A stretch of DNA of 64,000 nucleotides from NCBI GenBank assembly GCA_964244295.1, contig CAXTIG010000022.1:40084-104083 (forward strand), written 5' to 3'. Origin of the DNA: JAJAZB01 sp964244295 (lineage in GTDB: Bacteria; Bacteroidota; Bacteroidia; Cytophagales; Spirosomataceae). Positions 49,547 to 57,393 of the stretch are shown here, in pieces (position 1 is the first letter of the stretch; every line of letters starts with the position of its first letter). The notes beneath the pieces were generated by a model. That model did no database searches, was not told where the DNA came from, and saw only the letters and a list, made by a program, of their open reading frames with translations. A program made the position numbers and the translations under genes.

Positions 49547-49658
49547 CCTGAGCGGAGCGGTCCGTCGCACGGTCGAAGGGTGTGCGGTGGGGAAGCGCTG
49601 GCCTGCCGCACACACCCTTCGACCGTGCGACGGACCGCTCCGCTCAGGGTGACCGCCG
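49537..49658. repeat. GGTCACCCTGAGCGGAGCGG palindrome overlapping the GDPD start
   Basis: Arms (CGGCGGTCACCCTGAGCGG... and complement) are near-perfect over about 54 bp and include GTCGCACGGTCGAAGGGTGT. It spans the gap between the alpha/beta hydrolase and GDPD genes and runs into the GDPD 5' end. Confidence 0.88.
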
Positions 49659-49683
49659 CACCGGAAAAATTTTTCAAAAAGCA

Positions 49684-50697
49684 TCATTGAGCCACCGGTT
49701 TTAACCGAACAACCTCCTCCAAAAACCGCACCGTTTCCCGCTCCACCGCCGCCACATCCTTCGAGAGGTATTTCGAGGCCATTTCGTGCCGGGCGGTGCT
49801 GGGCAGGTTGACTTTTCGTTTCAACGCGGCGGGCGTACCGAGGCCCTCGAACATGGTCAGCATGGCCGGAACGGACACGACCTTGTCCTGCTCCTGCTCG
49901 TTTTTGTAGTAGTAGCACAGCAGCGTGGGGCAGGTTACTTTTTTGAAGGTCTCGGCGGTCATGTCGTGCGTCAGAAAATTCTGGAGCATTTGCACGCCTT
50001 CCAGCCGGTAGTGGGTCGTCCAGTATTTTTTCTGGGCCTCCACTGGATTTTGGATGTCGTTGAATTCCTTGCCCGTCACCAGCCGGGCCAAGTGCAGGCC
50101 CCAGGGGTCGTCGAGGAGTTTGGCGTTGGGGTCGAAAATGGCGATGCAGGGCGAATACACCACCGCCGCCCGGATTTCGGGGTGGCGCGAAGCCAGCCAG
50201 AGCGTCAGCGCCCCGCCCGCCGAAGTGCCCACCACGTACACGCTGTCGCCGAGGAGTTTGGCCGTAGCCAGCCCTTTTTCCGCCGAGGCCAGGTACTCGT
50301 CGGTCGTGAGGGTTGCCATCGTTTCGTCGCCCAGGTCGATGCCGTGCCCGGCCATGCGGGGCAGGAACAGGTTGGCCCCGAAGGTTTTGGCGAGGTGGAA
50401 GGTCACCGGGTCGCCTTCTCCGCCCGGACTCGCCGAGAAACCGTGCAGGTACAGCAGCACCCGCCCAGTTTTCACTTTTTTCGTCGAATCCGCCCAGACG
50501 ATTTTCGCTTCACACCCCGGTTTCAGGCCGGGCGTGGCCGCTTCTTCCGATTGGATTTGTGCTTCCAGCACGGCGGGCAGGCTGGGCAGGGCGGGCGTTT
50601 CGTAGGTTTCTTTGGGTGGGTCGGGGCGCGGGCCGAGGGCGTACACGCCCGCCAGCACGCCGAGGACGATGAGCAGGCCGAGGAGGAATTTTTTCAT
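49684..50697 (-). CDS. Membrane-anchored alpha/beta hydrolase
   Basis: 337 residues: N-terminal anchor/signal (MKKFLLGLLIVLGVLAGVYAL), then an alpha/beta hydrolase fold with RVLLYLHGFSASPGG (oxyanion HG) and nucleophile elbow VVGTSAGGAL. The acid and His are probably in the LLCYYYKNEQEQDKVV and STARHEMAS segments. Resembles carboxylesterase/lysophospholipase-type enzymes. Operon with the downstream GDPD gene is possible, and both could act on phospholipid products; the palindrome between them may interrupt read-through. Confidence 0.82.
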   Translation of the reverse strand: MKKFLLGLLIVLGVLAGVYALGPRPDPPKETYETPALPSLPAVLEAQIQSEEAATPGLKPGCEAKIVWADSTKKVKTGRVLLYLHGFSASPGGEGDPVTFHLAKTFGANLFLPRMAGHGIDLGDETMATLTTDEYLASAEKGLATAKLLGDSVYVVGTSAGGALTLWLASRHPEIRAAVVYSPCIAIFDPNAKLLDDPWGLHLARLVTGKEFNDIQNPVEAQKKYWTTHYRLEGVQMLQNFLTHDMTAETFKKVTCPTLLCYYYKNEQEQDKVVSVPAMLTMFEGLGTPAALKRKVNLPSTARHEMASKYLSKDVAAVERETVRFLEEVVRLKPVAQ

Positions 50698-50734
50698 AGT
50701 TTGGTGGGAGTTTGCTTATGCTTTTGTCTGCTCT

Positions 50735-50859
50735 TGTCATCCTGAGCGCAGCGAAAGGATCTCGTTGGACTACCGGATAGCTTTTCGTTAGCCCGACGGT
50801 AGCTGACCGCCAACTAAACGGTTGTCCAACAAGGTCCTTTCGCTGCGCTCAGGATGACA
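50735..50859. repeat. TGTCATCCTGAGCGCAGCGAAAGG palindrome
   Basis: Outer arms TGTCATCCTGAGCGCAGCGA and complement; the centre carries CGTTGGACTACCG-like and CCAACAAGG words also used in 54671-54755. It lies in the divergent spacer between the hydrolase and penicillin acylase genes. Confidence 0.85.
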
Positions 50860-50936
50860 GCCGAAAGGTAGAGTAAACCAGGTGAACGTTTTTGAAACCT
50901 ACCGTGATACATTTGAAACTTTCCCCGCAAATCGCC

Positions 50937-50944
50937 TACCTTCG
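50937..50944 (+). promoter_or_regulatory. -7-like element TACCTTCG with TTTG 21 bp upstream
   Basis: One mismatch to TAnnTTTG; TTTG at 50912-50915 has the right spacing. It lies 49 bp before the penicillin acylase ATG. Confidence 0.5.
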
Positions 50945-50992
50945 GCGCTCCAAAGTTGCTGATTTTTCCCAATACCCGACCTGCCTTCTCGA

Positions 50993-53473
50993 ATGAAATC
51001 GGTACGATTCAACGGAGTTAAAAAACTGGCGGCTGCCCTCAGCCTGTTGCTGACCATCGGGCTGGTTTTTGCCCTTTCCAAAAAATGGGGTGACCTGCCG
51101 CCCATCGCCCCGTTGCTCGACCCCTTCGGCGGGTTCTGGGCCAACGCCGAACCCAGCGACCGGGCGCTTTCCAACGACGAACTCAGCCTCGATGGCCTGC
51201 AAGCACCCGTCACCGTGCGCTTCGATTCGCTACGGGTGCCGCACGTGTTCGCCCAAAACGATCACGACTTGTACTTCGCTCAGGGCTACCTCACCGCCCG
51301 CGACCGGCTTTGGCAAATGGAATTTCAGACCCACGCCGCCGCCGGACGGTTGAGCGAAATCGTGGGCGAAAAAGCCTTCGAACTCGACCGCTACAAACGC
51401 CGCCTCGGGATGGTGTACGCCGCCGAACGGGCGGTGGAAGGCATGCTCGCCGACCCGGTGACGAAGACCGTCGTGGAGGCGTACTCCGACGGAGTCAACG
51501 CCTACATTTCAAGCTTGAGTCCTAAAAATTTTCCCCTCGAGTACAAACTGCTGGGCTACGCGCCCGAAGCCTGGTCGCCGCTGAAGTGCGCCTTGTTGTT
51601 GAAAGAAATGACCTTCACCCTGGCGGGCCGAACCACCGACCGGCGGCTCACCAACGTGCGGCAAAAAATCGGCCCCGAAGCCACCGCCGACCTGTTTCCC
51701 GATTTTCCCGGCCTCATCGTCAGCCCCATCATTCCGGCGGGCACCGCCTGGGATTTTAAGCCGGTACCGGTGGCAGGTGCGCCCGACGCGGCAGCATCTC
51801 TGGCGGGCGTGACGGGCCAGGTAGAAGATTTTGAAGAAGTAAAAACCGAAGGCATCGGCTCCAACAACTGGGCCGTTCACGGGAGCCGCACGGCCACCGG
51901 CCTGCCCATCCTGGCCGGCGACCCGCATCTTTCGCTCACGCTGCCCTCGATTTGGTATCAGATGCAACTGTCCGCGCCGGGCAGCAACGCGGCGGGGGTG
52001 ACGATCCCCGGTTCACCGCTGATTCTCATCGGGTTCAACCACGACATCGCCTGGAGCGAAACCAACGTCGGGGCCGACGTGATGGACTGGTATTCGGTGA
52101 AATTTCGGGATAAAACCCGCGCTGAGTACGAGTTCGAGGGCCAGTGGAAGCCGGTAAAAACGCGGCTGGAAGTCATCAAAATACGCGGCAAACCCGACGT
52201 GGTGGACACCGTGCGCTACACCCACCACGGCCCCATCGTGTACCAGGAAGCCGAGAAACTTTTCAACGAAGCCGTGCCACCCGCCCACGCCCTGCGCTGG
52301 GTGGCCCACGAAGCCTCGAACGACGTGCGGTGTTTTTACGAATTGAACCGCGCCAAAAATTACGACGAGTATGTGCGGGCGCTCAGCCACTACGTTGCGG
52401 CGGCGCAAAATTTCGTGTTTGCCAGCAACCAGAACGACGTGGCGATTTGGGTCAACGGTAAATTCCCACTCCGCCGCCGTGACCAGGGCAAGTTCATCCT
52501 CGACGGCTCACGGGCCGCCAACGACTGGCTGGGCTGGATTCCCCACGCCCACAATCCGCACGTGCGCAACCCGCCGCGCGGGTTCGTGAGTTCGGCCAAC
52601 CAGAACTATACCGATCCGACGTATCCGTACTACCTCACCGGCGAAAGCCTGCCCGCCGAGCGCGGATTGCACATCAACGAACGCCTGGCCGCGATGACAG
52701 CGGCCACGCCCGACAGCCTGCGGAGCGTGCAAAACGACAATTTCAACACCCAGGCCCGCACCCTGCTGCCGGTGCTGCTGCCGTTGCTGACGCCCCGCGA
52801 CCTGAGCGCCGGGCAACTGGAAGCCCTGAACCGCCTGAAAACCTGGAATTTCCAAAACAACCCCGACCAAGTTGAACCCACGCTCTTCATCGAATGGACT
52901 GCCGCCCTCTACGACGCCATCTGGCGCGACGAACTGGGCAGCCCCACGGGCGAACCCACGATTTTCCCGACCAGCGACCGCACGATGCGAATGGTGCTGA
53001 ACGAACCCAACGCGAAGTGGTTCGACGACGTGAGCACGCCCAGCCGCCGCGAAACGCTGGCCGATTTGACCCTGCGCAGTTTCAAAGCCGCCACCGATAC
53101 GCTTCGCCGCCAACTCGGCCCCCTCAGCCCAAAGTGGGCGCTCGGCACCCAGCGCGGTACCAACGTTTCGCACTTGGCGCGGGTGGCCGGATTAAGTCGG
53201 CTGGGGCTGGTGACGGGCGGTGGGGTGGGCGTCGTCAACGCCACCAACAAAGCCCACGGGCCGTCGTGGCGGATGGTCGTGGCGCTGGGCAAAGACGGCC
53301 CGACGGCCTATGGCACTTACCCCGGTGGGCAGTCGGGCAGCCCCGGCAGCCGGTTTTACGACAACCAACTCGAAACCTGGCGGCAGGGAGAACTCTACCC
53401 GCTGGTGTACCTGAAAACCGCCGATGAAAAGCAGCCGGGGGTGGTTTCAACGGTTACTTTGAAGAAAAAATAG
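50993..53473 (+). CDS. Penicillin acylase-family (peptidase S45) N-terminal nucleophile hydrolase
   Basis: 826 residues: an N-terminal anchor or signal (about 1-33), alpha part to about 289, then the autoproteolysis site EGIGSNNWAVHG, where S290 becomes the catalytic N-terminal Ser. Typical beta-part phrases: GLPILAGDPHLSLTLPSIWYQMQL, GFNHDIAWSETNVGADVMDWY, YTHHGPIV, FASNQNDVAIWVNGKFPLRRRDQG. Members hydrolyse acyl amides such as penicillins and acyl-homoserine lactones; substrate unknown. Periplasmic. Confidence 0.92.
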   Translation: MKSVRFNGVKKLAAALSLLLTIGLVFALSKKWGDLPPIAPLLDPFGGFWANAEPSDRALSNDELSLDGLQAPVTVRFDSLRVPHVFAQNDHDLYFAQGYLTARDRLWQMEFQTHAAAGRLSEIVGEKAFELDRYKRRLGMVYAAERAVEGMLADPVTKTVVEAYSDGVNAYISSLSPKNFPLEYKLLGYAPEAWSPLKCALLLKEMTFTLAGRTTDRRLTNVRQKIGPEATADLFPDFPGLIVSPIIPAGTAWDFKPVPVAGAPDAAASLAGVTGQVEDFEEVKTEGIGSNNWAVHGSRTATGLPILAGDPHLSLTLPSIWYQMQLSAPGSNAAGVTIPGSPLILIGFNHDIAWSETNVGADVMDWYSVKFRDKTRAEYEFEGQWKPVKTRLEVIKIRGKPDVVDTVRYTHHGPIVYQEAEKLFNEAVPPAHALRWVAHEASNDVRCFYELNRAKNYDEYVRALSHYVAAAQNFVFASNQNDVAIWVNGKFPLRRRDQGKFILDGSRAANDWLGWIPHAHNPHVRNPPRGFVSSANQNYTDPTYPYYLTGESLPAERGLHINERLAAMTAATPDSLRSVQNDNFNTQARTLLPVLLPLLTPRDLSAGQLEALNRLKTWNFQNNPDQVEPTLFIEWTAALYDAIWRDELGSPTGEPTIFPTSDRTMRMVLNEPNAKWFDDVSTPSRRETLADLTLRSFKAATDTLRRQLGPLSPKWALGTQRGTNVSHLARVAGLSRLGLVTGGGVGVVNATNKAHGPSWRMVVALGKDGPTAYGTYPGGQSGSPGSRFYDNQLETWRQGELYPLVYLKTADEKQPGVVSTVTLKKK

Positions 53474-53497
53474 AAGTAAAAGTGTCAGTAACGATTC

Positions 53498-53538
53498 CCC
53501 TCCGTTCCACGGCGGCCTTAAAAAAGGAGGGGAGTCGT
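53498..53538. terminator. GATTCCCCTCC...GGAGGGGAGTC hairpin
   Basis: About 13-bp arms with G-T pairs allowed, between penicillin acylase and the next gene; a T-run does not follow closely, so terminator function is an inference. Confidence 0.55.
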
Positions 53539-53551
53539 AATAAAAACCCCC

Positions 53552-53914
53552 ATGCCCTTCCTCCTCATTTTCCTCCTCACCGCCCTCGCCCAGTATTTCC
53601 TCCCCTGGTGGGGCGTGGCCGCTGTCGTACCCTTTGCCGTCGCCGCCTGGCGCTCCCGCAGCGCGGGCGGGGCCTTCGGGGCTGGGTTTCTGGCCGTGGG
53701 CTTACTTTGGCTGCTCGTAGCGGGTTGGCAAAGCCACGCCAACGACAACCTGCTCGCGGGCCGCATGGCGCGGGTGCTGCCGCTGGGCGGCTCGACCACG
53801 CTGTTGCTGGCTGTTACGGCTTTGCTCGGCGGGCTGGTGGGCGGAATTTCGGCCTGGGCGGGGTACCTGGTTCGGGCGGCGCTTCGCCCCCAACCGGCGT
53901 CTTCCCGGAACTGA
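53552..53914 (+). CDS. Small integral membrane protein of unknown function
   Basis: 120 residues with three to four membrane helices (LLIFLLTALAQYFLPWW, VAAVVPFAVAAW, GFLAVGLLWLLVAGW, LLLAVTALLGGLVGGISAWAGYLV). No recognised motif. Between penicillin acylase and the OmpH/Skp-like gene. Confidence 0.65.
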   Translation: MPFLLIFLLTALAQYFLPWWGVAAVVPFAVAAWRSRSAGGAFGAGFLAVGLLWLLVAGWQSHANDNLLAGRMARVLPLGGSTTLLLAVTALLGGLVGGISAWAGYLVRAALRPQPASSRN

Positions 53915-53944
53915 AAACTCAAACCCCTAAACTGAAAACCCCCG
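53910..53944. repeat. Heptad-phased spacer, single arm
   Basis: ACTGAAA, ACTCAAA, CCCCTAA and ACTGAAA in consecutive 7-bp steps, starting inside the stop region of the membrane gene. No inverted partner. Confidence 0.5.
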
Positions 53945-53951
53945 AAGGGTG

Positions 53952-53959
53952 TATCTTTA
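53952..53959 (+). promoter_or_regulatory. -7-like element TATCTTTA
   Basis: One mismatch to TAnnTTTG, 49 bp before the GTG of the OmpH-like gene. Confidence 0.35.
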
Positions 53960-54007
53960 CGGACTTTTTGCCAAAAATCCACCCATTCACCAACCCGTTC
54001 TTTTTCA

Positions 54008-54622
54008 GTGAAAAACGCTTCGCTTGCCCTCAACGTCGTTCTCCTCGTGGCCGTGGCCGTGTTGTATTTCTTTCATTTCTCGTCCCGCACCGGGAGCGTT
54101 TCCACCGCCGACAGCACGGGCACTGTGGGCAGTAAACCCCTCGTGTACGTCAACAGCGACTCGCTGCTGACGCAGTACGATTTTTACAAAGACGCCAAAA
54201 AAGCCTTCGAACAAAAACGCGCCCAACTCGACCTCGACCTCAACACGCGGGGCACAATGTTGCAGCGGAAAATTCAGCAATTCCAGCAGCAGGGGCCGGG
54301 CATGATTGCCGCCGAAGCGCAGGCCAAGCAAATGATGTTGCAGAAAGAAGGCGCCGAATTTGAGCAGTACCGCCAGAAAGCCGCCAACGACCTGGGCGAA
54401 GACGAGGCGAAGAAAAACGAGGAGTTGTACAACAACATCTCGACCTACATTCAGAAGTACAACCGCGAAAACGGCTACCACTTCGTGCTCGGCTACTCAA
54501 AAGGCGGCGGCATCCTTTACGCCAACCCCGACTTTGACGTGACCCAGAAAATCATCGCCGGGCTGAACAAGGAGTACAAGGAAACGCAGGCGAAAGCCGC
54601 CCCGGCGGCGGAGAAGAAATAA
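54008..54622 (+). CDS. OmpH/Skp-family periplasmic chaperone-like protein
   Basis: 204 residues from GTG 54008; N-terminal signal/anchor (LALNVVLLVAVAVLYFF). The core is an OmpH/Skp-type domain: PLVYVNSDSLLTQYDFYKDAKKAFEQ, a long coiled-coil arm, then NGYHFVLGYSKGGGILYANPDFDVTQKIIAGLNKEY, the family's C-terminal strand and helix. Such proteins hold unfolded outer-membrane proteins in the periplasm. It is not next to bamA here, unlike classical skp. Confidence 0.85.
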   Translation: MKNASLALNVVLLVAVAVLYFFHFSSRTGSVSTADSTGTVGSKPLVYVNSDSLLTQYDFYKDAKKAFEQKRAQLDLDLNTRGTMLQRKIQQFQQQGPGMIAAEAQAKQMMLQKEGAEFEQYRQKAANDLGEDEAKKNEELYNNISTYIQKYNRENGYHFVLGYSKGGGILYANPDFDVTQKIIAGLNKEYKETQAKAAPAAEKK

Positions 54623-54670
54623 CTGAGGCTCGGTTTTTTACCACTCGCTGTTCCGTATTTCCACAGTAGC

Positions 54671-54755
54671 TGTCATCCTGGAAGGACCTTGTTGGACTAC
54701 CGTTCCTCTTTCGGGAAACTACACGGTAGTCCAACAAGGTCCTTCCAGGATGACA
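54671..54755. repeat. TGTCATCCTGGAAGGACC palindrome before smpB
   Basis: Arms of about 38 bp (TGTCATCCTGGAAGGACCTT, then GTTGGACTACCG) are almost perfect with a short centre. It ends 20 bp before the smpB ATG. Confidence 0.88.
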
Positions 54756-54775
54756 GTTTTTTTTCGATTGAAATT

Positions 54776-55243
54776 ATGGCCGAAAAAAAATCCCGTTTCG
54801 CCAAAACCATCGAGGTTCACAACCGGCGGGCGAAGTTTGAATACCAGTTTCTGGACACCTTCACCGCCGGAATGGTGCTGACGGGCACTGAAATCAAGTC
54901 CATCCGAGAAGGCAAGGCCAACCTCGTTGACGCCTACTGCCTGTTTGTGAGCGGAGAATTGTTCGTGCGCGGCATCAACATTGCCCGTTACGAAGAAGGC
55001 ACCCACGCCAACCACGACCCCACCCGCGACCGCAAACTGCTGCTGCAAAAACGCGAGCTGAAAAACCTGCTCGAAAGCCTGAAAGACACCGGCCTGACGC
55101 TCGTGCCCACCCGCCTGTTCATCAGCGAGCGGGGCCTGGCTAAACTCAACATCGCGTTGGCGAAGGGCAAGAAATTGTACGACAAGCGCAACGACATTCA
55201 GGAACGCGACGTGAAGCGGGAGATGGCGAGGCGGGAGGAGTAG
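54776..55243 (+). CDS. smpB: SsrA (tmRNA)-binding protein SmpB
   Basis: 155 residues from ATG 54776 (MAEKKSRFAKTIEVHNRRAKFEYQFLDTF). SmpB OB-fold phrases: VLTGTEIKSIREGKANLVDAYC, PTRDRKLLLQKRELKNLL, LVPTRLFISERGLAKLNIALAKGKKLYDKR, basic C-terminal tail DIQERDVKREMAR. It delivers tmRNA to stalled ribosomes. The tmRNA gene ssrA was not recognised in the window. Confidence 0.97.
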   Translation: MAEKKSRFAKTIEVHNRRAKFEYQFLDTFTAGMVLTGTEIKSIREGKANLVDAYCLFVSGELFVRGINIARYEEGTHANHDPTRDRKLLLQKRELKNLLESLKDTGLTLVPTRLFISERGLAKLNIALAKGKKLYDKRNDIQERDVKREMARREE

Positions 55244-55247
55244 GATT

Positions 55248-55280
55248 AACTTCCCGAAAGTTCAAAACTTTCGGGAAGTT
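55248..55280. terminator. AACTTCCCGAAAGTT hairpin after smpB
   Basis: AACTTCCCGAAAGTT and complement with a 3-bp loop, 4 bp after the smpB stop, followed by T-rich DNA. Third copy of this hairpin word in the window. Confidence 0.88.
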
Positions 55281-55284
55281 TTCG

Positions 55285-55324
55285 TGGGTCACGCTGAGCG
55301 GAACGGTCCGCTCAGCGTGACCCA
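55285..55324. repeat. GGGTCACGCTGAGCGG palindrome at the dnaX end
   Basis: Arms TGGGTCACGCTGAGCGGA and complement, loop about ACGGT. It touches the dnaX stop codon region at 55325. A GTCACGCTGAGC variant, shared with 20226-20361. Confidence 0.85.
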
Positions 55325-57073
55325 TTAGTAATCAAAATCCAGCCCCAGCGCCGCTTTCAACTCGTGCAGGGCTGGATTTTTTTCGGCTAAAAACGCGAAT
55401 TTTTCCGCCTGCGTGTAGGGCATCCGCTGCACCTGGTGTTCGTTGACGAAAGCGTGGAGCTGGATGGCCGAATTTTGCAGCGTATCCCGCAGGTGGTGCA
55501 TCAAATCGGCTTTGAAATCCTGCAACAGGCCCATCTGCACGGCGTTGTCGAGGCCGAGTTGGATAACGCCCTCTACCACGTCGAATTCCCGGTTGAGCAT
55601 CACGGCTTCGCTGGCGCGGCCCACGGCTTCGCGTTTTTCGATGAATTGTTGCCAGGCGGCTTGCAACGCCTCCCGCGTGTAGGGCTTGGTGTAGCGTACT
55701 TCCGGCTCGGTGGTGGCGTTGAGGTGGGCCGTGCCGTTGGTGGGCGCGGGGGCCGTCAACTCCACCGTGCTTTTGAGCTTGCTCAGCGCCGGGCGCGACG
55801 CGGTTTGAAGGTTTGACGTTTGAAGGGTTGAAGGCTGATTATTTTCCTCGGCCTTTTCGCTAACGACCGACGACTGGAGACTATCTAGTACGGGTTCACT
55901 CTTTTTTTTTTCGGAAACCTCAGTGGCTGCTCCCTTCGCGTGGCCGTTTTGTGGCAACTGGGCCAAGTTGAGGATACTGGACAGGCTAGCGAGTTTGGTC
56001 AGCGTGATTTCAACGTGGAGGCGTTGCTGCTTGGCCTGCTTGTAGTGGATATCGCATTGGCTACCCACGCTCATGGCCGACACCAGGAACGACACCGGAG
56101 CCGCCGCCGATTGCGTCAGGTACTTGCGCTGGATGGTTTCCGTGACCTGGAGCAGCTTCACCGTCGCGGCGTCCTTGCAAACGAGCAGGTTGCGGAAGTG
56201 TTCCAAAAGCCCCACCACGAACTGATGCCCGTCGAAGCCTTTTTCGAGAATTTCGTTGAACAGCAGGTACGTCTGCCCGATGCTCCCGGCCAGGAGCGCC
56301 TCGGTCATGTTGAAGTAATAATCGTAGTCGAGGATGTGCAGGTTGTCGAGCACCTCGCGGTAATGCAGCGTGCCGTCTTTCGAGAAGGTGACGTTCAAAT
56401 CGAACATCGACAGCGCGTCGCGGAGGCCGCCGTCGGCTTTCTGGGCGATGAGTTCGAGCGCGTCGCCTTCGTAGGCGATGCCTTCGGCCTCGGCGATTTT
56501 GGCGAGGTGGCTCGAGATGTCGCGGTTCTGAATCCGGTTGAAGTCGAAAATCTGGCAGCGGCTCAGAATCGTCGGCAGGATTTTGTGCTTCTCGGTGGTC
56601 GCCAGGATGAAAATGGCGTAACTGGGCGGCTCTTCGAGCGTTTTCAAAAACGCGTTGAAGGCGCTGGTCGAGAGCATATGCACCTCGTCGATGATGTACA
56701 CCTTGTACTTGCCCACCTGTGGCGGGTAGCGCACCTGGTCGATGAGGTTGCGGATGTCGTCCACCGAGTTGTTGGAGGCCGCGTCGAGTTCGTGGATGTT
56801 GAGCGAGGCGTTGTTCTGAAACGACACGCAGCTTTCGCATTCCCCACAGGGTTCGACGTGGTCATCGAGGCGCTGGCAGTTGATGGTCTTCGCCAGAATC
56901 CGGGCGCAGGTGGTTTTACCCACCCCGCGCGGCCCGCAAAACAAAAACGCCTGGGCCAAATGGGCCGTCCTGATGGCATTTTTGAGGGTCGTGGTGATGT
57001 GCTCCTGGCCCACCACCGAGTCGAAGGTGACGGGCCGGTACTTGCGGGCCGATACGACGAAGTTCTTTTCCAT
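55325..57073 (-). CDS. dnaX: DNA polymerase III subunit gamma/tau
   Basis: 582 residues from ATG 57073 (MEKNFVVSARKYRPVTFDSVVGQEHI), the family's N-terminus. Walker A GPRGVGKTTCARILAK, zinc Cys cluster CGECESC, Walker B YIIDEVHMLSTSAFNAFLKTLEEPP, sensor 1 FILATTEKHKILPTILSRCQ. Domains: AAA+ (about 10-230), collar (about 240-370), variable tau tail. Clamp loader ATPase of the replisome. A longer upstream reading (to 57385) would add repeat-encoded residues and is rejected. Confidence 0.97.
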   Translation of the reverse strand: MEKNFVVSARKYRPVTFDSVVGQEHITTTLKNAIRTAHLAQAFLFCGPRGVGKTTCARILAKTINCQRLDDHVEPCGECESCVSFQNNASLNIHELDAASNNSVDDIRNLIDQVRYPPQVGKYKVYIIDEVHMLSTSAFNAFLKTLEEPPSYAIFILATTEKHKILPTILSRCQIFDFNRIQNRDISSHLAKIAEAEGIAYEGDALELIAQKADGGLRDALSMFDLNVTFSKDGTLHYREVLDNLHILDYDYYFNMTEALLAGSIGQTYLLFNEILEKGFDGHQFVVGLLEHFRNLLVCKDAATVKLLQVTETIQRKYLTQSAAAPVSFLVSAMSVGSQCDIHYKQAKQQRLHVEITLTKLASLSSILNLAQLPQNGHAKGAATEVSEKKKSEPVLDSLQSSVVSEKAEENNQPSTLQTSNLQTASRPALSKLKSTVELTAPAPTNGTAHLNATTEPEVRYTKPYTREALQAAWQQFIEKREAVGRASEAVMLNREFDVVEGVIQLGLDNAVQMGLLQDFKADLMHHLRDTLQNSAIQLHAFVNEHQVQRMPYTQAEKFAFLAEKNPALHELKAALGLDFDY

Positions 57074-57393
57074 GTCCTGTCGGCGAAGGTACAAAAAAGC
57101 GGGAAGCGGTTGGCTGGGGATGCTAGCTAACCCAGCACCAGTTTTTCGAAGATGGTACACACCGCTCTTCCAGATTCGCCGCTCGCGCCCATCAGCTAAA
57201 GCAAACGGCAAATGGTGAAAGGCCCCTTCGGGGCTGAAAAATAGGTCGGGTTTAGCCCCGAAGGGGCTTCCACCACTTGCCGTTTGCTTTAGCTGACAGG
57301 GCGCGGGCGAGTCTTGAGCAGCATCAATTTTTAATTTCCCATTGAAAGTTTTCTGCTTCATTTGTTGTTCTTCCGTCGTCAACAAACCACCCC
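57074..57393. other. 320-bp spacer between dnaX and sdaA
   Basis: No gene seen. It holds a TACCTTCG -7-like word on the minus strand (57084-57091) for dnaX and the composite palindrome 57192-57296; the rest shows nothing recognised. Confidence 0.7.
57192..57296. repeat. Composite palindrome with two nested hairpins
   Basis: Outer arms TCAGCTAAAGCAAACGGCAA and complement; inside lie GCCCC-TTC-GGGGC and AGCCCC-GAA-GGGGCT, both with 3-bp loops. Same architecture as 23757-23909 and the repeats near the RAYT gene. Confidence 0.85.

Noticed and set aside
57074..57385. 104-residue N-terminal extension of dnaX
   Set aside because: It would translate a composite palindrome; the family N-terminus begins at 57073.
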